A DNA stretch of 64,000 bases from Sandaracinus amylolyticus (GTDB taxonomy: Bacteria > Myxococcota_A > Polyangia > Polyangiales > Sandaracinaceae), in contig NZ_CP070225.1 in NCBI RefSeq assembly GCF_021631985.1, positions 2,480,001-2,544,000 on the forward strand. The letters run 5' to 3'. Position 1 is the first letter of the stretch. Every line of letters begins with the position of its first letter. The translations under genes were made by a program, and so were the position numbers. This document shows positions 42,813-50,792 of this stretch, piece after piece. The notes below the pieces were generated by a model, which saw nothing but the letters and a program-made list of their open reading frames with translations, ran no database searches and was not told the origin of the DNA.

Positions 42813-43283
42813 GTGGGGGGACCACCGCATGTGGATCGTGGAGGCGTGCTCGTCGCCGTGATCGACGAGGACCCGTGGGCGGTGCGGAGCGTGAACGGCG
42901 TGTTGCGTGACGTCGGCTTCCGTACGCTCGGCTTCAGCTCGCCGCTCGCTGCGCTGGAGATCCTCGTGCCGCGACGCTTCGACGTCGTCATCACCGAGCA
43001 CCGCATGAAGGAGCTCTCGGGCGCGCAGCTGAGCTCGCTCGCGCGCGAGCGCATGGGCGACGAGCGCCCGGGCTTCGTGCTCCTCACGCGGTCGCTGGTG
43101 TCGGTGGAAGGCAACGAGCGCGCGCTCTTCGACGCCTGCCTCGCGAAGCCCTTCCAGGTGATGGATCTGGTCGCCGCGATCGAGGAGTCGGTGAGCGCGC
43201 GGCCGCGGAAGTCCGCGCGCCCGAGGCCCGCGACCGGTGCACGCTGGCTGCACGGCACCCCGAAGGGCAAGACCGCGAGCTGA
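42813..43283 (+). CDS. Degenerate receiver protein with Glu at the phospho-Asp position
   Basis: GTG 42813 follows GAGGGGGGA; GTG codons at 42831 and 42846 are alternatives, and 42846 would remove a poorly conserved N-terminus. The 156-residue product reads as a receiver domain: VAVIDEDPWAVRSVNGVLRD, FRTLGFSSPLAALEIL, and DACLAKPFQVMDLVAAIEE with the conserved Lys. The phospho-acceptor should be the Asp of LxDxxMP, but the sequence is FDVVITEHRMKELSG, so Glu stands there. It may mimic a phosphorylated state or signal without phosphate. The basic tail (about 130-156) could bind a partner. Confidence 0.75.
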   Translation: MGGPPHVDRGGVLVAVIDEDPWAVRSVNGVLRDVGFRTLGFSSPLAALEILVPRRFDVVITEHRMKELSGAQLSSLARERMGDERPGFVLLTRSLVSVEGNERALFDACLAKPFQVMDLVAAIEESVSARPRKSARPRPATGARWLHGTPKGKTAS

Positions 43284-43293
43284 GCGATCCAAA

Positions 43294-43379
43294 ATCGGCT
43301 CGCCGGCGGAGGGGCCTCCCGTCCGCGTGCGCCGCACGCTCCAGTGCGGGCCCTCCGCCAGCGAGCACTCCAGCTCGCG
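43294..43379. repeat. Fourth copy of the hairpin repeat, between converging stop codons
   Basis: It begins ATCGGCTCGCC and ends CGAGCACTCC plus 9 bases, as in the block at 4906-5143. The outer arms are GGCGGAGGG-like and CCCTCCGCC in place of GGTCCC/GGGACC, and the apical stem is GCGTGC/GCACGC in place of GCGCGC/GCGCGC. Both stems keep pairing although the bases changed. The internal loops (CCCGTCCGCG and CTCCAGTGCGGG) are conserved. It fills the gap between the receiver stop and the next gene's stop. Confidence 0.8.
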
Positions 43380-43772
43380 TCAGCGCACCGCGGCGACGAC
43401 CTCGCGCGCCGGGGGCCGCGAGGTGAGGGCGTGCTCGAGCTCGCGCAGCGAGAGCGCCCAGCTCACGTCGGCCTCGGAGCCGGGCGCGGCGCGGGTGAGG
43501 ACGCGCGCGTCGTAGCAGTCACAGGTGCGAACGATCGCCTCGCGGAGCATGTCCCTCGTGTCGAGCCCGTCGGCGAGCCGCTCGAGGTCGCGAACGCAGC
43601 GCGCGATCTCGCGACGCAGCTCGTGCTCGTAGGTGCGCAGCGGGCGGAGGCCTGCGGGCGTCGTCAGCGCTTCGAGGTCGAGCCGGAACTCGAGGTCGAG
43701 CAGCTGTCGCGCGACGTGGCGGGCGCGACCTCGAGCGAACGAGAGGACCATCGCCGTCTGCCCGAACCGCAT
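43380..43772 (-). CDS. Small helical protein of unknown function
   Basis: ATG 43772 has a GGAGG ribosome site upstream. The 130-residue product, MRFGQTAMVLSFARGRARHV and onward, is rich in Arg, Leu, Ala and Glu and predicted largely helical (HELRREIARCVRDLERLADGL, MLREAIVRTCDCYDARVLTR, SLRELEHALTSRPPAREVV). It has no signal or membrane segment. I do not recognise a family. The frame is open far upstream, but no better start is seen. Confidence 0.55.
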   Translation of the reverse strand: MRFGQTAMVLSFARGRARHVARQLLDLEFRLDLEALTTPAGLRPLRTYEHELRREIARCVRDLERLADGLDTRDMLREAIVRTCDCYDARVLTRAAPGSEADVSWALSLRELEHALTSRPPAREVVAAVR

Positions 43773-43858
43773 CGCAGAACCTCCGCGACGGGACGGGTGC
43801 AGTGTATGTGCCGCGCTCCGATCTCGACGTGTGCTCTCCGAGCGAGGATGGGGCGCGA

Positions 43859-44761
43859 TCACCAATCGTTGCCGGCCGGCGTGCGCGCGAGCTGTCCTCG
43901 CGGCAGCACCTCGCGCGCGCCGACGTCGTCGCTCGCGAGCTCGAGCGGGAGCTCGGCGACGACGTCCTGGGTGATGCGCCGCCACGTCGCCCAGTCGTGC
44001 CTTCCCTCGACGACGATCCGGTGATCGGGAGCGACCTCGCCCGCGAGCAGGCGCTGCGCGACCGCGAACCGATCGTCGCGGCCGAACGCGAGCCAGAGCG
44101 GCGGCATGCGCTCGGGGTGCGAGCCGTAGCCGGCGAGCCATCGCCAGACCGGTCGCGGATCGTGGAGCACTCGCGAGATGCGACAGGGGCGATCCGGTGT
44201 CGCACGTGCCCACGCGACCAGGCCACCGTGCCTCGCGAGCTCGCGCTCGAAGCGCGCCGCGAACCCGGGCGTGCCGAGGTACGGAGAGACGAGCACGAGA
44301 CCGTCGATGTCCTCGGGATGCTCGCGCGCGGTGAGCACGGCCGCGAGCGCGCCCATCGAGATCCCGACGAGCCACACCTGCCGGTACCCGCGACGTCGCG
44401 CTTCGAGCACCACGTCTTCGTGCACGCGATCGACGACCGACTCGTCGCGGTAGTCGTAGAGATGCAGCGACATCGCGACGACGTCGCAGGTCGGTCTCGC
44501 GCGATGGACCTGATCGACGACACCCTCTCGCTCGAACGCATCGGGATCGTCGAAGAACCCCGGCAGCAGCACGAGCAGGCACGACGCCCGCGCCTCGGCG
44601 CTGCCCCAGTGGTAGTGCAGCGCGGGCACCGGACGCGAGGGCGAGCGCAGGAGGTACCCGCAGCCCGACATCGAGGTCGCGAGCGCGAGGACCAGCGCGA
44701 GGTGAGTCGCTCGACGCGCGGCCGCGCGAGCGGACGAGGCGGATCGCGTGGTCGCTCGCAC
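43859..44761 (-). CDS. Alpha/beta hydrolase lipoprotein
   Basis: GTG 44761 gives about 300 residues with a basic N-terminus leading to a lipoprotein signal, LALVLALATSMSGC. Longer in-frame starts exist to 44920 but add only Arg/Ala/Pro-rich sequence. The mature enzyme has LLVLLPGFFDDPDAFERE, a nucleophile elbow WLVGISMGALAAVLTA (Ser in GISMG), VSPYLGTPGFAARFE, the acidic region AFGRDDRFAVAQRLLAG and the His in VVEGRHDWATWRRI, so the triad is complete. Substrate unknown. It is divergent from a TPR protein with a 167-bp shared promoter region. Confidence 0.75.
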   Translation of the reverse strand: MRATTRSASSARAAARRATHLALVLALATSMSGCGYLLRSPSRPVPALHYHWGSAEARASCLLVLLPGFFDDPDAFEREGVVDQVHRARPTCDVVAMSLHLYDYRDESVVDRVHEDVVLEARRRGYRQVWLVGISMGALAAVLTAREHPEDIDGLVLVSPYLGTPGFAARFERELARHGGLVAWARATPDRPCRISRVLHDPRPVWRWLAGYGSHPERMPPLWLAFGRDDRFAVAQRLLAGEVAPDHRIVVEGRHDWATWRRITQDVVAELPLELASDDVGAREVLPRGQLARTPAGNDW

Positions 44762-44928
44762 GGCGCGCGGCGGTGCATGCGAGGTGCCGTGGGGCGCGCG
44801 AGGTCGCGCGTGTGGCGACGATGCGCGGGCGTGGCGAATCGCTCCATCTGCGCGCGACCGCCACGTCGGAAAATAGCGGGTTCCTGAGGCGGAATGCACG
44901 TTGCTTTGGCACTTCGCCACGAGGAGCC

Positions 44929-45735
44929 ATGCCGCACCCGAAGCGAGTCGTCGCGATGTGCACGATCGTCCTCGCGACGATCACCGCGTGGGAGGTCCCA
45001 GCGCACGCCCAGGACGGCGACGCGACGCGTCTCTTCGAGGAGGGCGTCGCGCTGCGCGAGGCGGGTGACAGCGCGGGCGCGGTCGAACGATTGCGTCGCG
45101 CGCACGCGCTCGATCCCGGCGATCGCACTGCGTACAACCTCGCTGCGGCCCTCGTCGATCGCGGCGATCTCGTCGAGGCGCAGCGCCTCCTGCGCCGCGT
45201 CGTGGCGAGGCAGCGCGACCTCCTCGTCGCCGACGCCGCGCGCGAGCTGCTCTCGCGCATCGAGGAGCGGATCGCGTCGGTGCAGCTGCGCATCGCGAGC
45301 ATCCAGCCGACGCACGCCCTCTACGTCGACGGCGCGGCCACCGATGCCGGCGCGGGCGCGCGCGAGATCTCGCTCGATCCGGGGCGCCACCGGCTCGAGG
45401 TACGCGACGATCGCGGCGTGGTGCTCGCGCGCAGCGAGGTCGAGCTGCGCGAGGGAGAGCGACGCGCGGTGGTGCTGCATCCGGTCGCGCCGGCGCCCAC
45501 GTCGTCGGCGGCGCGTGACGGCGCGAACGGCGCGCGGGATCAACACGGCGTGCTCACCACCCAGGTCGAGTCGGGCGGCGACGACGCGTGGATCTGGCTC
45601 GGCGTCGGCGCGGGGATCGCCGCGGCCGTCGCGATCGGCGTCGTGATCGCGGTGCTCGCGCTCGGCGGGCAGGGTGGGGGCACGCCGCAGCCGGGCGATC
45701 TGCCGCCCGTGATCGTGCGAGGTCGCGATGGCTGA
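44929..45735 (+). CDS. TPR and PEGA-like exported protein
   Basis: ATG 44929 gives 268 residues; GAGGAG sits unusually close before it, and ATG 44956 is a possible alternative. A signal peptide (MCTIVLATITAWEVPAHAQ within the N-terminus) is followed by two TPR-like units (ATRLFEEGVALREAGDSAGAVERLRRAHALDP and TAYNLAAALVDRGDLVEAQRLLRR, each quoted in part), a PEGA-like beta unit (ALYVDGAATDAGAGAREISL, PGRHRLEVRDDRG) and one membrane segment near the C-terminus (LGVGAGIAAAVAIGVVIAVL). The combination is common in myxobacterial envelope proteins. It overlaps the next lipoprotein gene by 8 nt. Confidence 0.75.
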   Translation: MPHPKRVVAMCTIVLATITAWEVPAHAQDGDATRLFEEGVALREAGDSAGAVERLRRAHALDPGDRTAYNLAAALVDRGDLVEAQRLLRRVVARQRDLLVADAARELLSRIEERIASVQLRIASIQPTHALYVDGAATDAGAGAREISLDPGRHRLEVRDDRGVVLARSEVELREGERRAVVLHPVAPAPTSSAARDGANGARDQHGVLTTQVESGGDDAWIWLGVGAGIAAAVAIGVVIAVLALGGQGGGTPQPGDLPPVIVRGRDG

Positions 45736-46708
45736 TCGGCGCGCGTGGTGGGGGATCGCGATCGTGATCCTCGCCGGGTGCAGCAACGATCCCACGCGCA
45801 TCGTCGTGATCGCCGACACCGATCTCGCGGTGCCCGCGTCGATCGACTCCGTGCGCTTCGTGGTCGACGCGCGTGCGATCGGCGGTGACGTGGTCACGCG
45901 CGAGGTCGACGTGAGCGCGACCCCGCTGCCTCTCGTGCTGCCGGTGGTTCACGACGGCGGGCCGCTCGGACCGATCACGATCGAGGCCGAGGCGCGCAAG
46001 GGCGCCGCGGTGGTGGTCGCGCGCTCGGCGCGCCTCGCGTTCGTGCCCTCGCGATCGATCGCGCTGCACCTCGTGCTCGCGTCGTCGTGCGTGATGCGCC
46101 AGTGCGACGGAAACGACTCGTGCGTCGACGGCGCGTGCGCGTCGATCGACGTCGACGCGAGCTCGCTGCCCGAGTGGACCGGTCGACAGGGGCTGATGCC
46201 GGTCGTGATGGGCGAGCCGATCGATCCCGGAGGCGACGCGGGCGCGCCGCGCGCCGACGCGCAGACGCCGCAGAGCGATGCGGGCCAGTGCGCTCCCGGG
46301 TGCGCGTGCCGCCAGTCGTGCGAGTCCGCGTGCACGTGCAGCGCGGGCTGCGAGTGCACGTTCTCGTGCCCAGCGAACGGCACCTGCGAAGACATGAGGT
46401 GCGACGGTGGCGACTGCCGCTACGAGGTGCGCGGCGCGTCGAACGTGAAAGGACGCTGCGAGCACGGCGCGCAGTGCCTCGTCGACGCGGTGGGCACGTC
46501 GAACGTGATGCCCTTCGAGTGCCGCGACTCGTCGAGCTGCGAGCTCGACTGCACCGGCACGTCGAATTGCGAGCTGCGCTGCGAGAGCTCCTCGTCGTGC
46601 CTGCTGCGCTGCGACGGCGTGTGGGGCGGAGACTGCGTGCTCCAGTGCAGCGGCACCCAGACGCGGTGCGCGGACGATCTCGTCGTCTGCAATCGCGCGT
46701 GTCCGTGA
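45728..46708 (+). CDS. Cys-rich lipoprotein with repetitive disulfide tail
   Basis: The 326-residue product begins MADRRAWWGIAIVILAGC, a lipoprotein signal. Residues about 20-130 are beta-rich (IVVIADTDLAVPASIDSVRF). From about 185 the sequence is Cys-rich, first as CAPGCACRQSCESACTCSAG and then as a short repeat of the kind SSCELDC-TSNCELRC-SSSCLLRC, spaced by about 10 residues. That spacing suggests a small parallel, disulfide-linked solenoid. More than 25 Cys lie in the last 140 residues. Export through the Sec pathway and oxidation in the periplasm are implied. No family recognised. Confidence 0.72.
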   Translation: MADRRAWWGIAIVILAGCSNDPTRIVVIADTDLAVPASIDSVRFVVDARAIGGDVVTREVDVSATPLPLVLPVVHDGGPLGPITIEAEARKGAAVVVARSARLAFVPSRSIALHLVLASSCVMRQCDGNDSCVDGACASIDVDASSLPEWTGRQGLMPVVMGEPIDPGGDAGAPRADAQTPQSDAGQCAPGCACRQSCESACTCSAGCECTFSCPANGTCEDMRCDGGDCRYEVRGASNVKGRCEHGAQCLVDAVGTSNVMPFECRDSSSCELDCTGTSNCELRCESSSSCLLRCDGVWGGDCVLQCSGTQTRCADDLVVCNRACP

Positions 46709-46836
46709 GCGGCGCGTGGCGCGCTCTCGCGCACACGAGGTGAGCTGCCACGCCCACGGTCGCGTGCACGCCCTCGCTTCCTGGGCGAGACGAGGCATTC
46801 GGGCTCGGTACGCAGACTGCAATGTGCGCGACCGGG

Positions 46837-46868
46837 GCACGACGACGCGGGGGGGACGGTCGTCGTGC
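46837..46868 (+). promoter_or_regulatory. Perfect inverted repeat in the leader of the kinase gene
   Basis: GCACGACGAC (46837-46846) and GTCGTCGTGC (46859-46868) form a perfect 10-bp repeat with a 12-nt G-rich spacer. The ribosome site GGGGAGG and ATG 46888 follow at once. It could be an operator or a leader hairpin. The geometry (10-12-10) is the same as at 14166-14197, but the sequence is unrelated. Confidence 0.35.
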
Positions 46869-46887
46869 TTCGGGGAGGCTCGGAGTC

Positions 46888-48663
46888 ATGGAGCAGGCGG
46901 AGACCGCATCGGAGGAGATCGCACGGTCGGACGAGGGCTCGCTCGTCGCGTCCGGCGAGCGCCCGACCGCGGACGCACCCGATCGAGATGCACGGCCGTC
47001 GTGGCAGGAGGTGCCGGCATCGCCGGCTCCACGCGTCTCGCACGATCAGGAGCCCATCGTGCCCGGCACCGTGCTCGCGGGTCGCTTCCGCGTGGGTCGC
47101 GCGCTCGGGCGTGGCGGCCACGGCACCGTCTACCAGGCGGAGCACGTCTCGCTCGGCTATCCGGTCGCGGTGAAGGTGCTGCACGCGGGCTTCGGGCTCG
47201 ACGCGCGCCGGCGCGCGCGCTTCCGCCGCGAGGCGCTGCTCGGGGCGCGGCTTCGTCACCGCAACGTCGTCTCGATCCTCGACGCGGGCGAGCTCGAGGA
47301 CGGCGCGCCGTTCCTCGTGATGGAGCACGTCGACGGCGCGGACCTCGAGAGCGTGATCGAGCGCTCGCGCCTCGATGCCGCCGCGACGATCGAGATCGGC
47401 GTGCAGCTCCTCGCGGGGCTCACCGCGCTCGGCGAGCGCGGCGTGATCCACCGCGACATCAAGCCGAGCAACGTGATGCTGCAGCGCTGCGTCGACGGCT
47501 ACGTCGAGGTGAAGCTGCTCGACTTCGGCATCTCGAAGGCGATGCGCAGCGAGATCGCGCTCGAGACGCTCACCGCGGACGACTGCGTGCTCGGCACGCC
47601 GCAGTACATGCCGCCCGAGCAGGTGCGCGGAGAGGCGCTCGACGTGCGCGCCGATCTCTACTCGGTCGGCTGCGTGCTCTACGAGTGCCTCGTCGGCGAG
47701 CCACCGTTCGACGCGGACACGCCGGGGGGCGTGCTCGCGCGCGTGCTCACCGAGCGCGCCAAGCCGGTGCGCGAGGTGCGCCCCGACGTGCCCGCGGTGC
47801 TCGCGGTGGTGATCGATCGCGCGCTCGCGCGCGATGCCGGCGACCGCTGGCGTCATCCCGCGGAGATGTCCGAGGCGCTGCGCGGTGCGGCGCAGGAGCT
47901 CGGCCTCGCGCTCGGCATCGACGCGTGGAGCGGCGTGCAGCGCGATGCCTCGCCGCTGCTCGGCACGATGCCGATCGCGCTCGTGCAGCGCGCGTCCTCG
48001 CCGCCTCCGCGGGCCGCCGCGCCGCGCCCCGCGCCGATCACCGGCACCTCCGCGGCATGGGCGCGCTTCGGGCTCGCGCCGGCGCGCTCGCATGCGCGTC
48101 GCTGGCGTCGCGTGATCGCGGGTGCCGTCGCGATGCCGGTCGCGCTCGGGATCGCCGCGGCGACGTGGGGCGGCGACGCAGGGAGCAGCGCGCCCGCGGC
48201 CGAGATCCGCACGGCTGCGGCCGCGCCGCGCGCGGGCGAGATGGCACCGAGCAAGCCCGCGCACGCGCCGCTCGTCGCGGCCGAGGCGCCTCCCGAGGAG
48301 CCCGCGCTCGAGGCGCCGGTCGCGGCCGAGCCCGACGTGGAAGAGGAGATGGAGGAGGCACCCGAGCGCGGTCGCGAGCGAGGACGTTCGCGCCGGCACC
48401 GCGACGTCGACGTCGCCGCGCTGGAGACCCGCGCGCTGCAGGCGTTCGTCGCGGGCCGCGAGCGCGAAGCGCTCGGCGTGTACGAGCGTGCGACCGAGCT
48501 CGCCCCCGATCGCGCGAGCGCGTGGCGCGGCTTCGGCCTCGCGGCGGCGGCGGTCGGTGATCGCGGCACCGCATCGCGCGCGCTGCGTCGCTACCTCGAT
48601 CTCGCGCCCGGCTCGCGCGATCGCGTGATCATCGAGCAGCGCCTCGCGCTGCTCGCGCACTGA
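46888..48663 (+). CDS. Ser/Thr protein kinase with TPR-like C-terminus
   Basis: ATG 46888 follows GGGGAGG and gives 591 residues. The kinase domain (about 58-330) is complete: Gly loop RALGRGGHGTVYQAE, VAIK-type VAVKVLHAG, HRDIKPSNVML, DFG in LLDFGISKAM, and APE as YMPPEQVRG. A basic patch and a hydrophobic segment (about 410-425, VIAGAVAMPVALGIAAATW) suggest one membrane span. An acidic, Ala/Pro-rich linker ends in a TPR-like region (about 510-590, ALQAFVAGREREALGVYERA). It ends 4 nt from the stop of a converging kinase gene. Confidence 0.9.
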   Translation: MEQAETASEEIARSDEGSLVASGERPTADAPDRDARPSWQEVPASPAPRVSHDQEPIVPGTVLAGRFRVGRALGRGGHGTVYQAEHVSLGYPVAVKVLHAGFGLDARRRARFRREALLGARLRHRNVVSILDAGELEDGAPFLVMEHVDGADLESVIERSRLDAAATIEIGVQLLAGLTALGERGVIHRDIKPSNVMLQRCVDGYVEVKLLDFGISKAMRSEIALETLTADDCVLGTPQYMPPEQVRGEALDVRADLYSVGCVLYECLVGEPPFDADTPGGVLARVLTERAKPVREVRPDVPAVLAVVIDRALARDAGDRWRHPAEMSEALRGAAQELGLALGIDAWSGVQRDASPLLGTMPIALVQRASSPPPRAAAPRPAPITGTSAAWARFGLAPARSHARRWRRVIAGAVAMPVALGIAAATWGGDAGSSAPAAEIRTAAAAPRAGEMAPSKPAHAPLVAAEAPPEEPALEAPVAAEPDVEEEMEEAPERGRERGRSRRHRDVDVAALETRALQAFVAGREREALGVYERATELAPDRASAWRGFGLAAAAVGDRGTASRALRRYLDLAPGSRDRVIIEQRLALLAH

Positions 48664-48667
48664 CCGA

Positions 48668-49627
48668 TCAGCGCTCGGGAAAACACGACGCGAGGAGCTC
48701 GGCGAGATCCTCCGCGCCGAACCCGGGCTCCATGCGGTGGAGCGCGGTGCGCGTGATCCGCGCGAGCTCGCGCGCGCTCGCGAGCCGGGAGTCCGCGTTG
48801 GGCCGCAGCGCGCGCGCGACCACGTCGTCGATCTCCGCGGGCACGTCGGGCCGGATGCGCGAGGGCGCCTCGAACACGCCGGCCTTGATCATCATCGCGG
48901 CCTGCAGCACGTCGCCGGGCACCATCCGCCGCTGCGCGAGGCACTCCCAGAGCACGGTGCCGAGCGCCCAGACGTCGGTGCGCGCGTCGACCCACACGCC
49001 GTCGAGCTGCTCGGGCGACATGTACGCGATCTTCCCGAGGCGCGTGCCGATCGTCGTCATCATCTCGTGATCGGCGCTCTTCGCGAGGCCGAAGTCGCTG
49101 ACCTTCACCTCGCCGTCCCACGAGAGCAGGACGTTCTGCGGGGACACGTCGCGATGCACGATCCCGAGCGGCTGGCCCGCGTCGTCGGTGCGCCGATGCA
49201 CGTAGTCGAGCGCGGCCGCGCACTGCGAGACGATCGCGAGGGCGTGCGCGACCGGCATGCGATCGCGCAGCTCGCCGAGGCGCGTCAGCAGCTGCGCGAG
49301 CGTGATGCCCTCGACGAGCTCCATCGCGAGGTAGCGCTCGCCGCCCTCGGGCGTCGCGACGGTGCCGAAGTCGAGCACCTGCACGAGGTTCGGGTGCACC
49401 AGCCGCGCGTTGGTCCGCGCCTCCGCGACGAAGCGCGCCTCGAGCCGCGTGTCCTGGCGGAAGCGCGGGTGCATGCGCTTGAGCGCGACGACCTTGCGGA
49501 AGCCCTGCTCACCGATGCGCTCGGCACGGTACACCGACGCCATCCCGCCGGTGCCGAGCGGGGCGATCACGCGGTACGGGCCGATCTGCTCGGGCTGGCT
49601 CGAGAGCCGCAACGTGGGAGCGAGCAT
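48668..49627 (-). CDS. Soluble Ser/Thr protein kinase
   Basis: The 319-residue protein is nearly all kinase domain: Gly loop PLGTGGMASVYRAERIG, VAIK as KVVALKRMHPRF, catalytic HRDVSPQNVLL, DFG in VSDFGLAKSADH, and YMSPEQLDG at the APE position. HRDVSPQN is common among myxobacterial kinases. No membrane span or sensory tail follows, so it is likely cytosolic. It is divergent from the moxR/bat operon start by 109 bp, which may couple their regulation. Confidence 0.92.
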   Translation of the reverse strand: MLAPTLRLSSQPEQIGPYRVIAPLGTGGMASVYRAERIGEQGFRKVVALKRMHPRFRQDTRLEARFVAEARTNARLVHPNLVQVLDFGTVATPEGGERYLAMELVEGITLAQLLTRLGELRDRMPVAHALAIVSQCAAALDYVHRRTDDAGQPLGIVHRDVSPQNVLLSWDGEVKVSDFGLAKSADHEMMTTIGTRLGKIAYMSPEQLDGVWVDARTDVWALGTVLWECLAQRRMVPGDVLQAAMMIKAGVFEAPSRIRPDVPAEIDDVVARALRPNADSRLASARELARITRTALHRMEPGFGAEDLAELLASCFPER

Positions 49628-49682
49628 CGAGGCTCGCGCCCGGGGAGGTCAAGCGCCTTGGAAGATCCCGGGTTTCCGAGTG

Positions 49683-49709
49683 TTGCAAGCGCCGCGAGCT
49701 GCGTGTAAC
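49683..49709 (+). promoter_or_regulatory. Candidate promoter of the moxR/bat operon
   Basis: TTGCAA (49683-49688) and TGTAAC (49704-49709) are spaced 15 bp and lie 27 bp before ATG 49737. The match is partial. It lies in the 109-bp divergent region shared with the minus-strand kinase. Confidence 0.3.
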
Positions 49710-49736
49710 CCCCGGGGCCGAAGGCAGACGAGGCGC

Positions 49737-50768
49737 ATGTACACCGACGTCCGAGCGATCAACGAGATGGTCCAGCGCGAGAGCGCGTTCGTCGAACCGA
49801 TCCTGCACGAGGTCAGGAAGGTCATCGTCGGGCAGGACGAGATGATCGAGCGGATCCTGATCGGGCTGCTCACCGGCGGTCACGTGCTGCTCGAGGGCGT
49901 CCCCGGCCTGGCCAAGACGCTGACCGTCAAGACGGTCTGCGACACGATCAGCGCGCACTTCCAGCGCATCCAGTTCACGCCCGACATGCTGCCCGCCGAC
50001 GTCGTCGGCACCGTCATCTACAACCAGCAGAAGGGCGAGTTCACCGCGAAGCGGGGCCCGATCTTCGCGAACCTCGTGCTCGCGGACGAGATCAACCGCG
50101 CCCCCGCGAAGGTGCAGAGCGCGCTGCTCGAGGCGATGCAGGAGCAGCAGGTCACGATCGGCGACACGACGTTCCCGCTCGATCAGCCGTTCATGGTCAT
50201 GGCGACCCAGAACCCGGTGGAGCAGGAGGGCACGTACCCGCTCCCCGAGGCGCAGGTCGATCGCTTCATGCTCCACGTGAAGGTCGGCTATCCGACGCGC
50301 GACGAGGAGAAGAAGATCATGTCGCGCATGGCGCAGGCGGCGCTGGGGCCGAAGCGCAAGCGCGGGGAGCCCGCGGTGAACGATCCGCTCGCGGTCGCGG
50401 CGGTGGCGACGCCCGAGCAGGTGCTCCGGGCGCGCGAGGTGATCGGCCACATCATCGTGGACGAGAAGATCAACGACTACATCGTCGACGTCGTGATCGC
50501 GACGCGCGAGCCGAAGAAGGCGGGGCTCAAGGATCTGGTCGGGATGATCGCGCACGGCGCCTCGCCGCGCGCGTCGATCGCGCTGAACCTCGCGGCGCGT
50601 GCCCACGCGTTCGTGCGGCACCGCGGCTACGTGACGCCCGAGGACGTGAAGGCGGTCGGCCCCGACGTGCTGCGCCACCGCATCATCCTCACCTACGAGG
50701 CGGAGGCCGAGGAGCTCACGAGCGAGCAGGTCGTGCGCCGCATCTTCGACACCGTCGAAGTTCCTTGA
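49737..50768 (+). CDS. moxR: MoxR-family AAA ATPase
   Basis: The 343-residue protein is a MoxR chaperone-like ATPase: Walker A VLLEGVPGLAKTLTVKTV (about 55-70), FTPDMLPADVVGT, Walker B ANLVLADEINRAPAKVQSAL, sensor VMATQNPVEQEGTYPLPE and Arg-finger region AQVDRFMLHVKVGYP. MoxR proteins work with DUF58 and VWA-domain partners to assemble or activate envelope complexes. It is the first gene of an eight-gene run of the moxR/bat type ending at 59222. Confidence 0.93.
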   Translation: MYTDVRAINEMVQRESAFVEPILHEVRKVIVGQDEMIERILIGLLTGGHVLLEGVPGLAKTLTVKTVCDTISAHFQRIQFTPDMLPADVVGTVIYNQQKGEFTAKRGPIFANLVLADEINRAPAKVQSALLEAMQEQQVTIGDTTFPLDQPFMVMATQNPVEQEGTYPLPEAQVDRFMLHVKVGYPTRDEEKKIMSRMAQAALGPKRKRGEPAVNDPLAVAAVATPEQVLRAREVIGHIIVDEKINDYIVDVVIATREPKKAGLKDLVGMIAHGASPRASIALNLAARAHAFVRHRGYVTPEDVKAVGPDVLRHRIILTYEAEAEELTSEQVVRRIFDTVEVP

Positions 50769-50792
50769 ACGATCGTTCATGAACTCGTCGCG

